64,000 nucleotides of DNA, taken from assembly GCA_963855995.1 (NCBI GenBank), contig OY979717.1:2787179-2851178 (forward strand). Direction: 5' to 3'. The translations under genes and the position numbers were made by a program. Source of the stretch: Muricea muricata (taxonomy: Eukaryota > Cnidaria > Anthozoa > Malacalcyonacea > Plexauridae). This document shows, one piece after another, positions 1-13,500 of this stretch (the first letter of the stretch is position 1; every line of letters starts with the position of its first letter). The notes under the pieces are model-generated. The model was not told the DNA's origin. It worked only from the letters and a program-made list of their open reading frames with translations, and ran no database searches.

Positions 1-278
1 TTATGAGATATGGGTTGGGCTAACAGAGAAGCGGAAATACGCGCTCGATTAAAAATATTCCTTTCATGAACAATGCAAATTAGGCATGCTTTATACACTT
101 CAGTCGCGGGGCATGCAATCCATACAATAGATAATGACCCATCTCGTTATTTATTGCTTGAATTGCATTTGACCCGACTGAAATGCCACATATAGAACAG
201 CCTTGTCGAGAATTTATAATGTAATAAAACGAATAGGAGTCCAATTAATGCCAAAATCATACGAGTGATTAGTATAGG

Positions 279-440
279 TAATCATGCGATGGCGAGTACA
301 ATTTGGGATTAATAGTACGAGTGATGTTTGGAAATTTTGCGAAAATTGGACGAGCCGCCGGGGCGAGTCCAATTTGGCAAAATTTCCAAACATCACGAGT
401 ATTATTAATCCCAAATTGTACGAGCAACATTGCATGATTA
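279..440. repeat. Foldback (palindromic) element
   Basis: The left arm from 279 (taatcatgc) is mirrored by the right arm ending at 440 (gcatgatta). Matching internal blocks include acaatttgggattaat and gatgtttggaaattttg against their reverse complements. The arms are about 70 bp and meet in a short GC-rich centre near 355. The structure is that of a nonautonomous inverted-repeat transposon; the family is not identified. Confidence 0.75.
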
Positions 441-735
441 TTTGTTTATTATTAGCATGACAAAATTATAATTCTCGATTTCAGCGTCATACTGTCTCAC
501 CAAAGCCCAGTCTTGCCATACTTTCAACCAGTATTTCGTGCTTTTGTTTGTATTTTCGTTGTTTGCTTTTGCTTTTAATGCCTCTAGCTCAACTGAATTT
601 GTATGCAAATACCTTTCCGCCATTTTCTTTGTTTTGGGAAAATCATTAATTGTACTGCCGTACAATTAATGAAATAACTGTACTCCTCTCAACCAATCAG
701 CATCCAGTAATTTTGTCATGCTAATAATAACAACA
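438..735 (-). pseudogene. Inverted-repeat element with a fragment of a DUF3504/QRICH1-like transposon ORF
   Basis: On the minus strand, 665-438 encodes about 75 residues with a segment reading STKYWLKVWQDWALVRQYD. This resembles the N-terminal 'WLxVxxxWxxER' block of the QRICH1/ZMYM-like (DUF3504, Crypton-related) proteins that are abundant in cnidarian genomes; the resemblance is from memory. The fragment is enclosed by inverted repeats: ttattattagcatgacaaaa at 447 against its complement near 705-735, plus a perfect palindrome around 643-672. It is too short to be functional. Confidence 0.35.
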
Positions 736-1274
736 TTAACCGACCGCGCAGCGAGAGGTTGATTTGTTAATCACGAGTATGATTTAGCATTAACTGCACG
801 ACTGGCACATGATTCGTTCCATTTCTTATTAATTACTTATTACTTATTAAATGTTAATTATTACTTATTAATACTTATTACAAAAAAGAAAACCAATTCA
901 TATTTTGTATCCTAAATGCTGATTGTCTAGTTGTAAATACTAGAGTGATTTTCATTGGCTGTGGGCAAGGGTGCGATTACAGCTCACAGAGGGTGCAATT
1001 AATGCTCAAATCGCACTCCTGTAACCCAATGAAATTGCAGTATTTGCCACTGATTACAGAAGATATAATTTATGCTGTTACCATCTTTCCCATGCTGTGT
1101 CTGACAAGCAACCTGGATCGATGCAAGTCTAAATATATACAGTACAGTACCACTGTGGTAACTTGTGACTTCCGTGATCACTCATAAACGAATGAGTTGG
1201 TTTGTTGCGGTATTTTTTCCCTCGTCACAAATCCATACAAATACGATTGGCATGCTCTTATGAAAATCAGCGAA

Positions 1275-4200
1275 TTACTTTTTTCCGAAGATATAAGACG
1301 ACGAGTTTTTAAAAGTGATCTTCAAACATTCCAAAGTGAAAAACAATACTGAAATACCGACTCCAAGACAAATTGCAAGAAATAATCCACTCAAATCAGC
1401 AATGGACAATCTTGCAAATAATGCATTTTCATCACTGTTCACCGTGTTGCATTGTCCCAAAAACCATCGACGTCTCAACGTCCTTGATATATCATAATCT
1501 TCATAATTCATGAGTACTTGAGAAATCTTTAGTGTGAGTGACGAATTCTTGCCTATGGCTAGACCAAATCCTGATTGAAAGAAGGAGTTTCCGACAATTT
1601 TGAACGAGCAGTCTCGACTTTTTGCAGCAAAGTTTTCAAGCGTTGGATAATCTGAGACAAATGCTTGAAGCTTTCTGAAACAAAATTTTAGAGGTTTTTC
1701 TTTCATGTTAAGACTGACGAATGCAACGCCCTTGATCTTACTACGAATTTAGGACTGGGATCAAGAGTCGTGATTGTAACATGAAAGAATAAGCCCAGAA
1801 GTATAGACACGTAGGCTGCGAAACACAACTTCGTTCCCAGGGCATTTTCCTTGCTTGGGGATTAGGGAATCACTAGGGAAAGCCCTGAGTCGGCCAATCA
1901 CGTGATCCCAGAATACCGTAGAATAGAGATCTAGAAGTTCGTTATTTTTCACCTTTTTGCTCTACGTTGTACCTACTAAGAGAGCTAAGAATATTGTGGT
2001 AGTTGTTTGCCCACAACCTTATAACTGAAGAAAATTTTGCAGACATTAATAAACTCAAGTAACTAATCAGAACGGAGAACATGCCGGCTGATCAAGTACT
2101 ATTCTTCAACCTTCAAGCAATTAGGGAAATGTCCTGGGAACCAAGACTTATCACTGCGCGTTTTTATGCACAAAATACCAAATATATATATCGTGCGTAT
2201 AAAAAAGGTAATCAAAATACACATATGCACAAAAATTATTCTTTCGCACGATGGCGTAACGTTGTATCAGAGGGCCCTCAAATCAAAAATTTATAAAGGC
2301 CCCATATCATCATACACATCTACTTATTTGAAGACTTTAGAAACCAAAAAATGACAGCTAATCAGAAAATTTGTGGATAAGAAATATTTTCTAGCTCACA
2401 AACTGGCTGGTGGGAAATTTTCCTTTGAATTTTATGCTTCAGGTTAAAACTTGAATTCGAGCCAATATAAGGTAAAGCTAACCAGTTTCTGAACAACACT
2501 CCCCAGGCTTATAGCTTTTAAAGATCGCCCCTTTGCGTTTTATAAAACGGTGATAAAAATTGAAAAGATAATTGAAAATGATGAAAACTGCCAGCAGAAT
2601 TCGAAATGGTGATATTTTCACTTCTGAGCAACATTGGGCACGGCAAATAAGAAAACAAAACTAAGCTATCACTGAAAACAGTTAGCTTCCATGATTAATA
2701 ATATTCACTAATTGTACACATAATACCTGAGCTACAGTTTGCAATTTGCCAAGGTATAAATAAATATGATTTCGACCGATAATTTTTATTTGATTCTTAT
2801 TTTCTTTGAAAGTATTATTTCTGCGTGTAGATTTAATATTGAGCCCGCTAGAGTACTTAAATGTGCGCAATCGTGATTACCTTTTTTGATACTCTCTGTA
2901 GTTCATTCATTTCCCTTTTTAACGATTTCGACCCACGCAGCATTTCCTTCGAAGAGTTCTATTCAGGGCCGTAGCTAGAGGGGAGGGCAGGAGGCATATT
3001 TATATATTAGCGTTCTGCCCGACGAGTTTCTTTTCAAAATCAGATTCAAACTCACCATCATTCCCGAGCAGAAAATGAATATACCCCCCACACACCCCCA
3101 CCCAATAAGCTACAGCCCTCGTCCTATTTCCAGTGTTCGATCCCCTTCTTTTTTTCCAGTAAATTGATTCGGAAATGCATGATCAGTAAATTGACCAGTA
3201 AAATTGAGTAGGTCGGCAAACAAATATGAGATTTTGAACTGAAATCATTATGCAGTTCAAATGTAAATGTACTATAATTCCTTCTCCAAAACAGAGCGAA
3301 CATATTAACAATGATATATTATAAACAACAAAGCACTTACCCAGAATTCATTTGCTTTATTGCCTCAGCAAAACATCAACAAAGCACTTACCCAGAATTC
3401 ATTTGCTTTATTGCCTCAGCAAAACCTTTCACGCTGTTGTGTTTCATGTGTTGCCAAATTCTGCTTAGCATAGGATCATCAGTAGCTTGGAAAAACCTTT
3501 CGAAACTTGAATCCGCGATAGTTCCCATTCTAAAACCACTGGGCGGATCTTGAAGCTAAAATATTTTTGGTTAAAACTTCACTCTGTATTCTCACTTTCA
3601 AAAAGATTCCAATAAAAAAGATGAGCATGAACTGTTGGAATTTTTAAATTCTATACAATCTTCCGATCTGCGTCTTTCTCTGTGCTTCCACCTCTAATTT
3701 AATGTTTGTAAACTGCTCTTAGTCACTGGCTGGGCTAAATTCACTTCATCCCTGCACCCCTGCACTTTATTATACATGTGACTGATATCGTTCTTAATTC
3801 TTTCGGAGAACCTACTGCAATGTTAGGAGCTCTCTCTTTCTCTTCCCCAGAGCCTCCTTAAGCCTAGCTAATAAACTTACACGACGTTTTCAGGTAAGTC
3901 AGTGAGTCAGCATTGAATGATGAGAAGATTGAAAGGAGCAAGGCGGGGAGAAGCAGGAAGATGGACAGAATAAGAAAGTACTGAACCTTTAGTGATGTCT
4001 CTTCTAAGAAATTGGCAAACTTCTACCATTTTCTAAGCATACCGAGGTTCAGATTTGATTTCCCTGCCACTACTTTTTCCTGGTTGACAAGGAATCTGAC
4101 TGGTTAATAGGGAGGATGGAACACTTCTGACTGGCGATATATCAAGGTAGCGGTAGAGCGGTAGGAAGGTCAAATCTAACCTAACTATTGTACGGCGTAC

Positions 4201-6878
4201 CTAGCCTTAAGCCTGAAAACCAACACGTACATAAATTATCATCTAAGACCTTTACCTTATGATCTCGTATTCCAGCGTCACTCAGCGGTAGTATCTCTTC
4301 TTCTACCACAAGAAAAGCAGCTAAATTAGCTGTGTAGCTTGTGATAACAATGAGCATACCAAATGCAAAAAACAAGGCAACAATACGGCAAGAGAAACTT
4401 TTTGGTTTGCAACCGACATCGAAAGTTTGAAAAACCAGGCTCCAAGTGAACCAGATAGTTTGAATCAAGTCAAAACGATACTCTTTGTTTTTGTGCAAAA
4501 GCTTTCCACGTTCCAACTGGCCAAATGGACTATACCTCTCAAGCAACCACATAATAAGCACTGCAGTGTTGATACAAATAATTAAAGCAATCCACAAAGT
4601 TGTCGCAAATGGATCCATGAAACCAGTCCAACTGTTTTTGTCACGACGAGCCACCTTAACTAATACACCCATACCAGCGTCCAAAAATGGATGTGTGAAG
4701 TCGACTACCTTTGAACGTTGTTCATTTATTGTGAGATCTGCCAGGGCGATATCCGCCTCACCCCCGATAACTTCACCTATCAGACCCGACCATTTTCCTG
4801 TTGTATGATTCAATGCACCATATTTTCCATCTTTAACCACTTGAATTATTACAGAAAATCCCAACTCTCTCATGAGAAGTTTCAACAGATCAATACAATA
4901 CCCAGTACAGCATGAATACGTCCCATCAACTCCTACACAAGACCAGCCTAGCGCACAAGTTTCGTCCGAGTTGTTTCCTCCTGAATTTTTGTTTATTGTA
5001 ACATAAGGCTCTTGTAGAAAAACTGAAACCTTCAACGGGATCTTTTTTGCAATTTTTAATTCTAGTTTGTCTGAAATTTGCTCTGCAGGTGGCCAACCCG
5101 TGTAATGTACAGTCAGTTTATTGTTATGGTATTCTGCTAAAAGCATTTTGTTGTTTGTCTCATTTTTATACCAGTAGACGATGTCATGTTCGACATTTGC
5201 GCGGTAACCTTGGTTATTGAATTGTACCCAACCTGTTTTCCCTTGAAACTGAACATTCCTCATGGCCCTAAAAAGTTCATCAAAAATGTTACTGAAGTTA
5301 GCTTTCTTCTACAGTTTGCAGGAAGATGGTATTAATCTACTGTTCAGTCTTTGATCAGAGAGAGAGAGTGTGAGAGGCCCTGATGTCAATCACAATCGCG
5401 GCATCTTAGAATTAATATCATACGTGAAAATCTGAACTATCCATGCGCAAAACTCTGATTGTGAACCGATACTCAATTATTGACACCATCAACAATTTTA
5501 AAAAATGACACATATGGCAGTCTTATATATGGTTTCATTATTTGACTAAGTTGAACTTTTAAATTGCCTTTCCATCCTAATGCAATGTTACCTTCGCGTT
5601 TACTTATCCCAACCAGTTTATTCATTACTTACCTATGGAACGACTTTTCCAACAGTCCTCGCTTTGTAGGATTGCAATCTTTTAGCAATGAGAAAACCTT
5701 AGAATCTGTACTGCTTGTGGTTTGAAACGCTTTCTCGAGAACTTTAATAGCATCATTCATCAATGCATTTTTCCATGCAGGTAATTTTCCATGGTTAAAG
5801 TGGACCCGAGATAATTGTATTCCAAGAGTTTTTCCTAAGAGTGGTATCCGCTTGTTTTCGTCCAGAGAATTTCCTAGAATCCAGATACAATCACTGTCAC
5901 TGAATCCAAAGTTCTCAGCTGCATGCAGTAAATCTGTAGTGAAATTATGTTCTAGTAAAAGAACAACAGCTCTTGTATTTAAAGCTGACAGGATGCTTAA
6001 AATCTTGTGATATTTTGTTTCATACTTCTCCGTTATGGTGAAGGTTAAAAACACATCAAGGTTTGAACTGCTGGCTTCACGTAACCTTTCGAGAAGCTTT
6101 GAGGCAATATTTAATTGTCTTTCGTCTGAAATTACAGCCACCCGATCGTTTCTTTTGTATTTTTTCAAGACTTCAATGATGACGACAAGTGGTGAACTAG
6201 GGTCTGGATCAAGGTGGAGAATCGTACCTTGTTTCTGGAAAATGTACAACATATAATACGTTATTGTACTAAATAGTCAATTATGATAAATACAATGCCC
6301 AATGCAAGTGTAAAAATATGTTAATATTTTCTTTATACTTATAGCCATCAAATTAATCATACAGGTATGCTGCTATTGATGCCGGGGGAAAGGATCTTCC
6401 TTTTAGGCAACTCAAGCTGTATTATATATAAAATCACGTTTCTACATTTCTCGATGATTTCACAAAGAATTTTTTTTACACACAAAATTTGCTCTCGCAC
6501 CTGCTTAAAAACTTGCGGTTCGTAATTACTATGAAATAGTTTTATCACAGGAACACCCATGAAACTTGCGAAGACATCAAAAATTTTGAAATTCGAGGAT
6601 CTATCTTTGAAGATAATCGCAGTCACTCCTCTGTTTTTTACAATACTGCAAAACCTCTTTAGTATTTCCTGGTAAGACTTCCATCCATCTTTCAAGACAG
6701 TAATATTATAGTTATGGCGGTCGGTGACATTTTCCAGGGTAACATAACCAGACAACGAGTTGTTTTTGAGCCGATCTTCTTGTGTGACGACAACAACTTG
6801 AACTATATTTGAAAAACTGGATTGGCCTTTGGGCCATAAACAAGTAAATGCAATAACAAATGCGAAAAATTGCATCAT
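1275..6878 (-). CDS. NMDA-type (GluN1-like) ionotropic glutamate receptor, 5 coding exons, 851 aa
   Basis: Coding exons on the minus strand are 6878-6501, 6234-5633, 5267-4256, 3555-3392 and 1674-1275. All have GT-AG borders and the phases join without a break. Order: signal peptide (about 1-19), divergent amino-terminal domain, S1 with a paired-Cys segment (CCTGYCIDLL) and the ligand-binding Arg in TINEQRSKVVDF, M1 (TTLWIALIICINTAVLIMWL), pore loop WSLVFQTF, M3 with the canonical SYTANLAAFLV, S2 with the NMDA-type Asp in FVSDYP, and M4 near the C-terminus. The C-terminal tail is short. Gln occupies the Q/R/N pore position. The S2 segment resembles GluN1 most, though the Trp before the binding Asp is Ser here. 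It is expected to be a ligand-gated cation channel in the plasma membrane; the agonist cannot be told from sequence. It is divergently paired with the paralog starting at 10526. Confidence 0.9.
2964..3120. mobile_element. Short hAT-type MITE in receptor intron 4
   Basis: Ends are CAGGGCCGTAGCTAG at 2964 and, inverted, CTACAGCCCT near 3120. They are flanked by near-identical 8-bp direct repeats gttctatt (2956-2963) and gtcctatt (3121-3128). Short terminal inverted repeats with an 8-bp target duplication are the hAT signature. Confidence 0.6.
3326..3425 (-). repeat. 51-bp-period tandem duplication spanning the exon 4 splice donor
   Basis: A 49-bp block (3377-3425) is repeated without change at 3326-3374, separated by two bases. 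On the coding strand each copy contains the end of exon 4 and the donor TCTGG|GTAAGTGC. The first donor reached by the polymerase (exon end 3392) keeps the reading frame with exon 5. Reading through to the second donor meets an immediate TAA. Confidence 0.9.
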
Positions 6879-9800
6879 CCGTGCATGCGTTGCATTTGGT
6901 TTGATGAAATGAATTGAAAAGCAAATTAATGTTAATATTGAGCAGGTCCCGCTGCTTTATACGGTGACATTTTCTATGCATATAAATCACATTGTGATCA
7001 CATGTTCGGCATCTTCCAATCACATCTTCCTTCAAATTGTTGCATCTAAAACCAAGGAAACAAAGCACAATGCTAATCAACCAACTTGACGCTTTCAAAG
7101 TAGCTAAGTTTGAATCGTAAAGTGTATCATTTAATTATTTTCACGTTACTAATATCGTGCACGCTGCGACTGAGTGAGTAAACCCCCGCCAATGTCTTGT
7201 ATGAAAGGAAATTATTGCAATTTTAACGTCATGCGTGGATTTAATATAATTCCTTGTTTCATAATTTTCTGCAGACCAAAACAATAATAATTAGTCCGTT
7301 ATATCGTACACATATTTAGACTATAGACCGCTGCTTTCTCGAAACATGACTATCAGATTAGCAACGTATCTCATCCGCCTTACGTCTCGAAATATTTTAT
7401 AAATCTTGTCTGAGAGGACAAGTAGAAAAGGTGCATGGGCTGATAATTTCGTCATGCTATGCAAATATTTTCCTCTTAAAAGGAATTTCTAAATAAAAAA
7501 AAACGAGAAGGTAAAATTTGTATGACATCACCAAATTGTCGGGCTGGCTTCGCTTGCACTGCAATATGTCTACTGAGGCTAATGGCAGTAATGCAGTAAT
7601 GTAAAATCAATAGTTACATATTTATCATCATCTGTAAACCGTATAGGCCTAATATATTTTCGTGGTTCTGTAATGAATGTAATTATAAAGAATGAGTTAT
7701 ATTATGAAAATTTGCAGTGAAAATTCAGTTGTCTCAAAGAACTGAATAATTTATTGACCCGCATATTGAATTTGTTTACGTGAAAACAGTAGCTGTTGAT
7801 TATGTAGCCTGCGTGCAGACGAAACGTGTAAGTCAGGCTATTGATTATACTGACTTCACTGCTATACATTCACTATACATGCAAGGTGCCAAAAAAGTTG
7901 CTAGGGAATTTTGTGGTAAAAAAATTAAAACAGATACACAGTTATAGTCCTAAATTAAAATAGGTCCCAAGAATATAGTTAAGCCATTTCCCCCGTTTCA
8001 AGAGCAGAGCTGTGAAAGCTGCAGTGTGCAGACGGAGCTAGACGAGTGGCTATTTCAAGTGTCAAGTGGGATATTTGTATATGTCGAGCAAGAGCAATAA
8101 GTAATGAATTCTCGTTCCATTATTTTAAGTTACTTTTGCGTTTTATCGCGTAAAACGAAAATTCATTCCTCGTCACTACTTATTACTTGGAATAGAACAT
8201 CCATCAAGCAATATGAACACGTTTTCACATTGGCCAAGCACAAGGAACAAACACAAATAAGCAACAGTGCAATACATATAAAAAATTTCTACTTAAATAA
8301 CGAGGTACAAGCACTGATCACTTTTGTGAGCAATCCGGCTATCAAGAACAATTGTCGATCATATATACTGAAGACAAACTACATAATAAAGACTATTCTA
8401 ATTTTAATTTGCATCAGATGTGTCGTATACCAACGGGTATGGCGGTGCGTGTCAAAGTCATTATTTTAACGCTGGAGCCGAGAAAACAACGTCTCATTTT
8501 AAACAAGCTCTGAAGAGTCTGTCCACTGCAACCCTATTGTGACGTTCCGAATCAGCTATAAGTGGTTGGGTAGCTTTTAGTTCACAGCTGTGCTTCAAGT
8601 GAAATTAAGATATAAGGCAACAATATTCATAAATTCTCCTGTTTTACATGCCCATTTCTTTTTTGGCACTATTTTTAACTCATACCTCGTTTCAATTACG
8701 TCTTTTTCCTAAAACCTAATAAAAAGAAAGTTTTGAGCTTTGTTTTCTAACCAATTGCAAGCTCCACACGTTCACTAAACCACCCGCAGTGAAAATTTGC
8801 AATTTTTTGGATGATCTAATCGAATGTTCCATATCCATTTGCTTTTTAGTATCCTATTACATCATATTATTTGTTCAAAAACATAATTAAAACGTCAAGT
8901 AATTGCATTCAACGTGTCGGAACTTTGACAAATTTGCACGTGTAAATAAACGACCCAATACTGGACTTATATTAAGCTAACTGGAATTGGCCCTATTTAA
9001 AGGATTGTTTTTACTACGGTAAGTTGAATGAAACAAATGAAAGTCCGCTAATGCATTAGACAACCTTGACTGCCTGAACAGGTATATAGCTTTCAGTTTC
9101 AGAGCGTCATGCATACGTATCTACTGCAAATGCACTATATCATAACTTATAAAGATATTTTATAAAAGGCCTTTATGTGACTCTTGTGTCTCAGTGAAAA
9201 TTGAAAAACTTTACTCACGACCACTTTAGCGTCTTTCATGATGAATAAGTAATGACAATAATGTAATGATAAAACATAAAGTATCTAGAAATACCCACTT
9301 TCTAAACCTCTAAAGGACTTGCAGTTTCTACAATAGTTATGTTCCGTTAGGGGCGCTGTAAAGGTCAGTCACGTCAGAACCTGAACATGCAGTATTTGTA
9401 CTTAGCCAGGTCAAAATCTAATAAATAAGATGAAGAATGCTAAAGCAAGAGATTTTTACTTTTCTTCCAATAAGCTTCAAGGATTCGGTTTCATTGTCTT
9501 GTTTTTGATAACTAGCGAACTATTGAGGTTTTTCATGACGAACCTATTAAACTGAACATTTTTTTATCTCTATAGTGTATATAGCTATACAGACTTGTAC
9601 ACATGTCTATATATATAGATATTCTCATATATGCTAATATATATGGAATAATATTGCATGTTTGAATTTTATCTTTCTATGTCTATTAATTTCTATGTAT
9701 ATCTTATACATGCATGTTTTTTGCTTATATATAGAGGAAGTTCTTATATTATTAAATATGATTGTCACTGCCAAAGAAAGGTCACATTTCATTTAATCGC

Positions 9801-10525
9801 AAGGAGTTTGTTAATCTTGGATCAAAACATTTATTTTCGCTCGCAAAATTACTGACGCACGGATTGACGGCGTCGAAGAAACAAATAACGTACCCCATGT
9901 CCACAACATTTTCAATGGTTTACTCCAAGGAGACATTTGAAAGATTTCAATCTTTTTTATGCAGGCATAACTCTAAATTATTAAAGAGCAAACTAGTCCA
10001 TGCACGGTGTTTCGAAAATCAAATATAAATTAATTTTACTTCTTTTATACTCACCTGTACAAGGATAGCAATGCATGACGAACTTTAGATTTTTCCGTTT
10101 TACCCAGTATGCGATTTCAAGTTGAACTGAAAGTAGAAACGATGACTGCGAAATGTAACTGAAAGAATAATGTTCAGCGAAATGCATCATTCATAAGTTC
10201 TTTATTACAGCACAGCTGGAGCCTGGAGTTTAAAAATTGCCGTTGTTATTGAAAATGACACTGGCGGACCGAAAAAAACCCACGCCATATACGTGCATAA
10301 TGTCACTACAATGCCAACTTATGTTTAACGGAAAGGGATAATTCGTAAACAGCTCCATAAAATAAGATTATCGTAAACCACACAACATCCAACCTACACA
10401 TTGAACAAAGACCTGTCAGCGATCAGAAATTTGTTATAAAAATATAGAACGAAGCTGAAGACAAAGAATCGTCATTTAGATTTATATCAAGACAATTAGC
10501 CGCTTCTGTGTCGATTAGTTGAGAA
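6879..10525. other. Divergent intergenic region between the two receptor genes
   Basis: This 3.65-kb AT-rich spacer separates the two receptor start codons and must hold both promoters, but no clear TATA or other core element stands out. An inverted repeat around 8095-8190 (caataagtaatgaattc against its complement) underlies an open stretch at 8104-8469, which I do not regard as a gene. TA-rich low-complexity sequence lies at 9570-9730. Confidence 0.5.
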
Positions 10526-13500
10526 ATGGATTACATGATAGCCTATTCCTGTCTCCTTATCTTTGCTCGTCCAATTGTCGGCGCAACAGAAATACACAAA
10601 GGAAATGAGTTATGGATGTTTCATTTAGACAACGATGCCATGGTCTCTGAAAAATCTACACAGCTAGTGAGGTTTACTCTATCAATTATGATGAATCTAA
10701 ATGTTAGCTTTCTGCCGATATCAAGAAATTTTCAAGAAAATCTTGAAGCATTTTGTGACATTTTCAAAAAAGTAAAAGTGCTGGCACTTCTTTTTCCTCC
10801 AGACTTAGAAAACAGAACAGAGTTGACTTTGGCTGCAAAACATCTTGCAACTCCAGTGTTGCATTTGCCAAAATCTTCAAAAGATATACACGTAAGTAGT
10901 AGGTCTGCATGCAGCTCAATATGTCGTGCGGAGCGGTTACAATACAACAGATGATATTGTGTTCCATTTCACTGCTCCATTATTCAAGGGGACATAGCTT
11001 ATATCATGAATTAAACAACTTTACTTTATAAACATGTTTTTACGTGTGAAAATATCATTTTCGCTAGCCAAGCAAAAACAGGTATAAAACCACATAATAC
11101 ATACTTTCCATGTAAATTTTCTTTTGCCATTTAAAATAAACAGAATATCACATAATTGCCACTAGCACAGCCCAGGTAGCCCAATATTGTTTCAATATAG
11201 ATATATGTGTATTCCTGCTAGGAGTAAAGATTGTTACTCTCATTTAGTTAGCCTTTAATGCGCTGCCGTCATCAGTTTCATCAAATTAATACAAGACAAA
11301 ATATGCAAACATGACGCATTGCAAGAAGAGCGCGGCTGAGCGCGCGGGTAAACGCTTAACAAGCGTCTTGTTTTCAACTGGAAACTCGGAATTATTTCTT
11401 TGAAACAGCAGGAGGGCATATAAGAAACTTACGACGGCAAAATTACTGGATACAAAGGTAATTCCCTGAGTGGTAGGGCCTAGATAAACAATAATCCATC
11501 ATCTCTCGCGCGCTCATAGTTTAACAGTTTACGCTTTTAGAAAGACAACCTAGTGGAATTAGCTGTAGCTTCTAGTGTCGCTAATTTAAGATGTTCAAAA
11601 TTTGAGAAGAATGCATGTAGCTAATCCAAAACCGCTACAGAACCACAGTAATCGAAACCTCACAGACCACAAGCAAACGAAAGCACAGAACCAGTAATCG
11701 AAATGTGGTTGAATGATGGAGGAATACACGTCAATAACGGTGTTAATAGGTACTCGAGTCTCAACGCTACGATGACAATGACTGCTGAAACTGAAAATTA
11801 ATAATTTCCTTAAATTGACGCAGCAACTTTCTAGCGGCTAACTAGATATATATATAGTACCATACAGTACATTTGCATTGTCCGCTAACAAGAAACTAGA
11901 AATAGTCGAGTGCTACAGACCATCTTGCTATCTAATAAGCTTTATTATATATTAAGCTAACCGGCTTTTGAACAACTGGCTGCAGATCAATATCTTGCTT
12001 GCTGGAAGATCAAAGACTTTAAAGGCGCTACTGAAATTTGTGTTCAAATAACTATGTAAAGTTACGACTTTTGCCTTGGCAACATGCATTAAAATCGGAA
12101 AGGAAGAGAAGAAAAGTAGAATTGACTAAGTTGACACTAATTCATGTAGGAATCGTATCATATGCACTACTCTTACAGTTATAAGAACTGTGTAATATTT
12201 TCAATCTTTTGTGTTCACGCTAGAACGCATATGTTATTTTATTACTGTTATAAACAGCATAATTTAAAATGTCCTCCACTGGTAAAACCCCTTCGGTTTT
12301 GACAGGACACTTTAATACAGTTATTCATCTAGTATCTATCTTGTAACATATTATTTTGTCCTATATCACACAGGATATTATACAGCAACACTATACTAAA
12401 CGTCCTAAACATCTCAACTTTTGTTTTAAACGGGCAGACAATTAATTCTGTTTCTTCTTCCAGGAATATCTGCACATTAACTTGTATCCTAGACTAACCT
12501 TCACAGAAAATTGGTCTCACACGATGCGGATATGGGCTCCTGTTGCTATTATCTGCAATACTATAACAGACGAGGAAATAAACCAATTTAATGTCTACAC
12601 AACTGGAGAAGACATCAAGTTATACCAACTCACATCAGAACTATCAGCCGCAAAACGCACAAAGAAGATTGTCGAAATAATGACAGGGATTAGAAATTTA
12701 AAGATTTCCAATCTAGTTACTTATATTGATCAGGAAGATCTTAGAGAAATGCTTACACTCGGAGAAATGATGCAGATGACTGGTTCAGGATACAAATGGA
12801 TAATACCATGGAGAAACATGCCAACCAAAACATTGCTTCCATTAAATACTTTCGCTATTAAGCTCAAAAATGAGTCAAGTGGATTTGAAAACACTTTGTC
12901 AGATGCGGTTGACTTAGTTAAGCAGAGTTTTGTAAGTTACACCCGCGAGTACGCAATGGATACGATTCCTCACGTGAGATGCTTTGATATGGTGGATCCA
13001 ACATTTGGAGAAGACTTCTACAGGTTTATAATTTTGTAATATAATATTCATCAATTATATTCATCACCATGCACGTAATGCTATTCCATAGAACTGTTTA
13101 CTAATTAAGTCTAATTTTAGGCACATGGTACAGCAATCGTTCAGTGGAAAGGCAGGTTATTTTGCTTTTGATGAAACTGGAAACAGAATCAATGCTGAAT
13201 ACGAGGTAAGGAGCATTATATTCATTTTTGTTTGAAATGTGGACTTTATCACACTTTTCAAGTAATAGTTAGTTCAAACCACATACTTTACCACGAAGGT
13301 TATATATCTACCAAATTATTTAGAATTATTATTTAGAATTATTTTTTCCATTATGATATTTTCTTCTTACCAGATTGTTGGTTTAAAAGATAGTTTTGCC
13401 CCATTCAATCCTCGGATAAATATACGTGAGAAAATCCGTGCTGTAACAGCTTTGTCCCCACCATGGGTCTATTTAAACAAGGCGGCAAAACAACAACAGA

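Larger units (their letters stand above)
1..1274. other. Intergenic, 3' of the minus-strand receptor gene; two foldback repeats
   Basis: No gene is supported here. The stretch holds two palindromic repeats (279-440 and about 447-735, listed separately) and AT-rich filler around 830-900 with repeated ttacttatta. No clear poly(A) signal for the minus-strand receptor gene ending at 1275 was found. Confidence 0.5.

Noticed and set aside
8104..8469. 121-codon plus-strand ORF in the divergent spacer
   Set aside because: Its first part is an inverted repeat, the composition matches the AT-rich background, and no domain or splice partner is visible.
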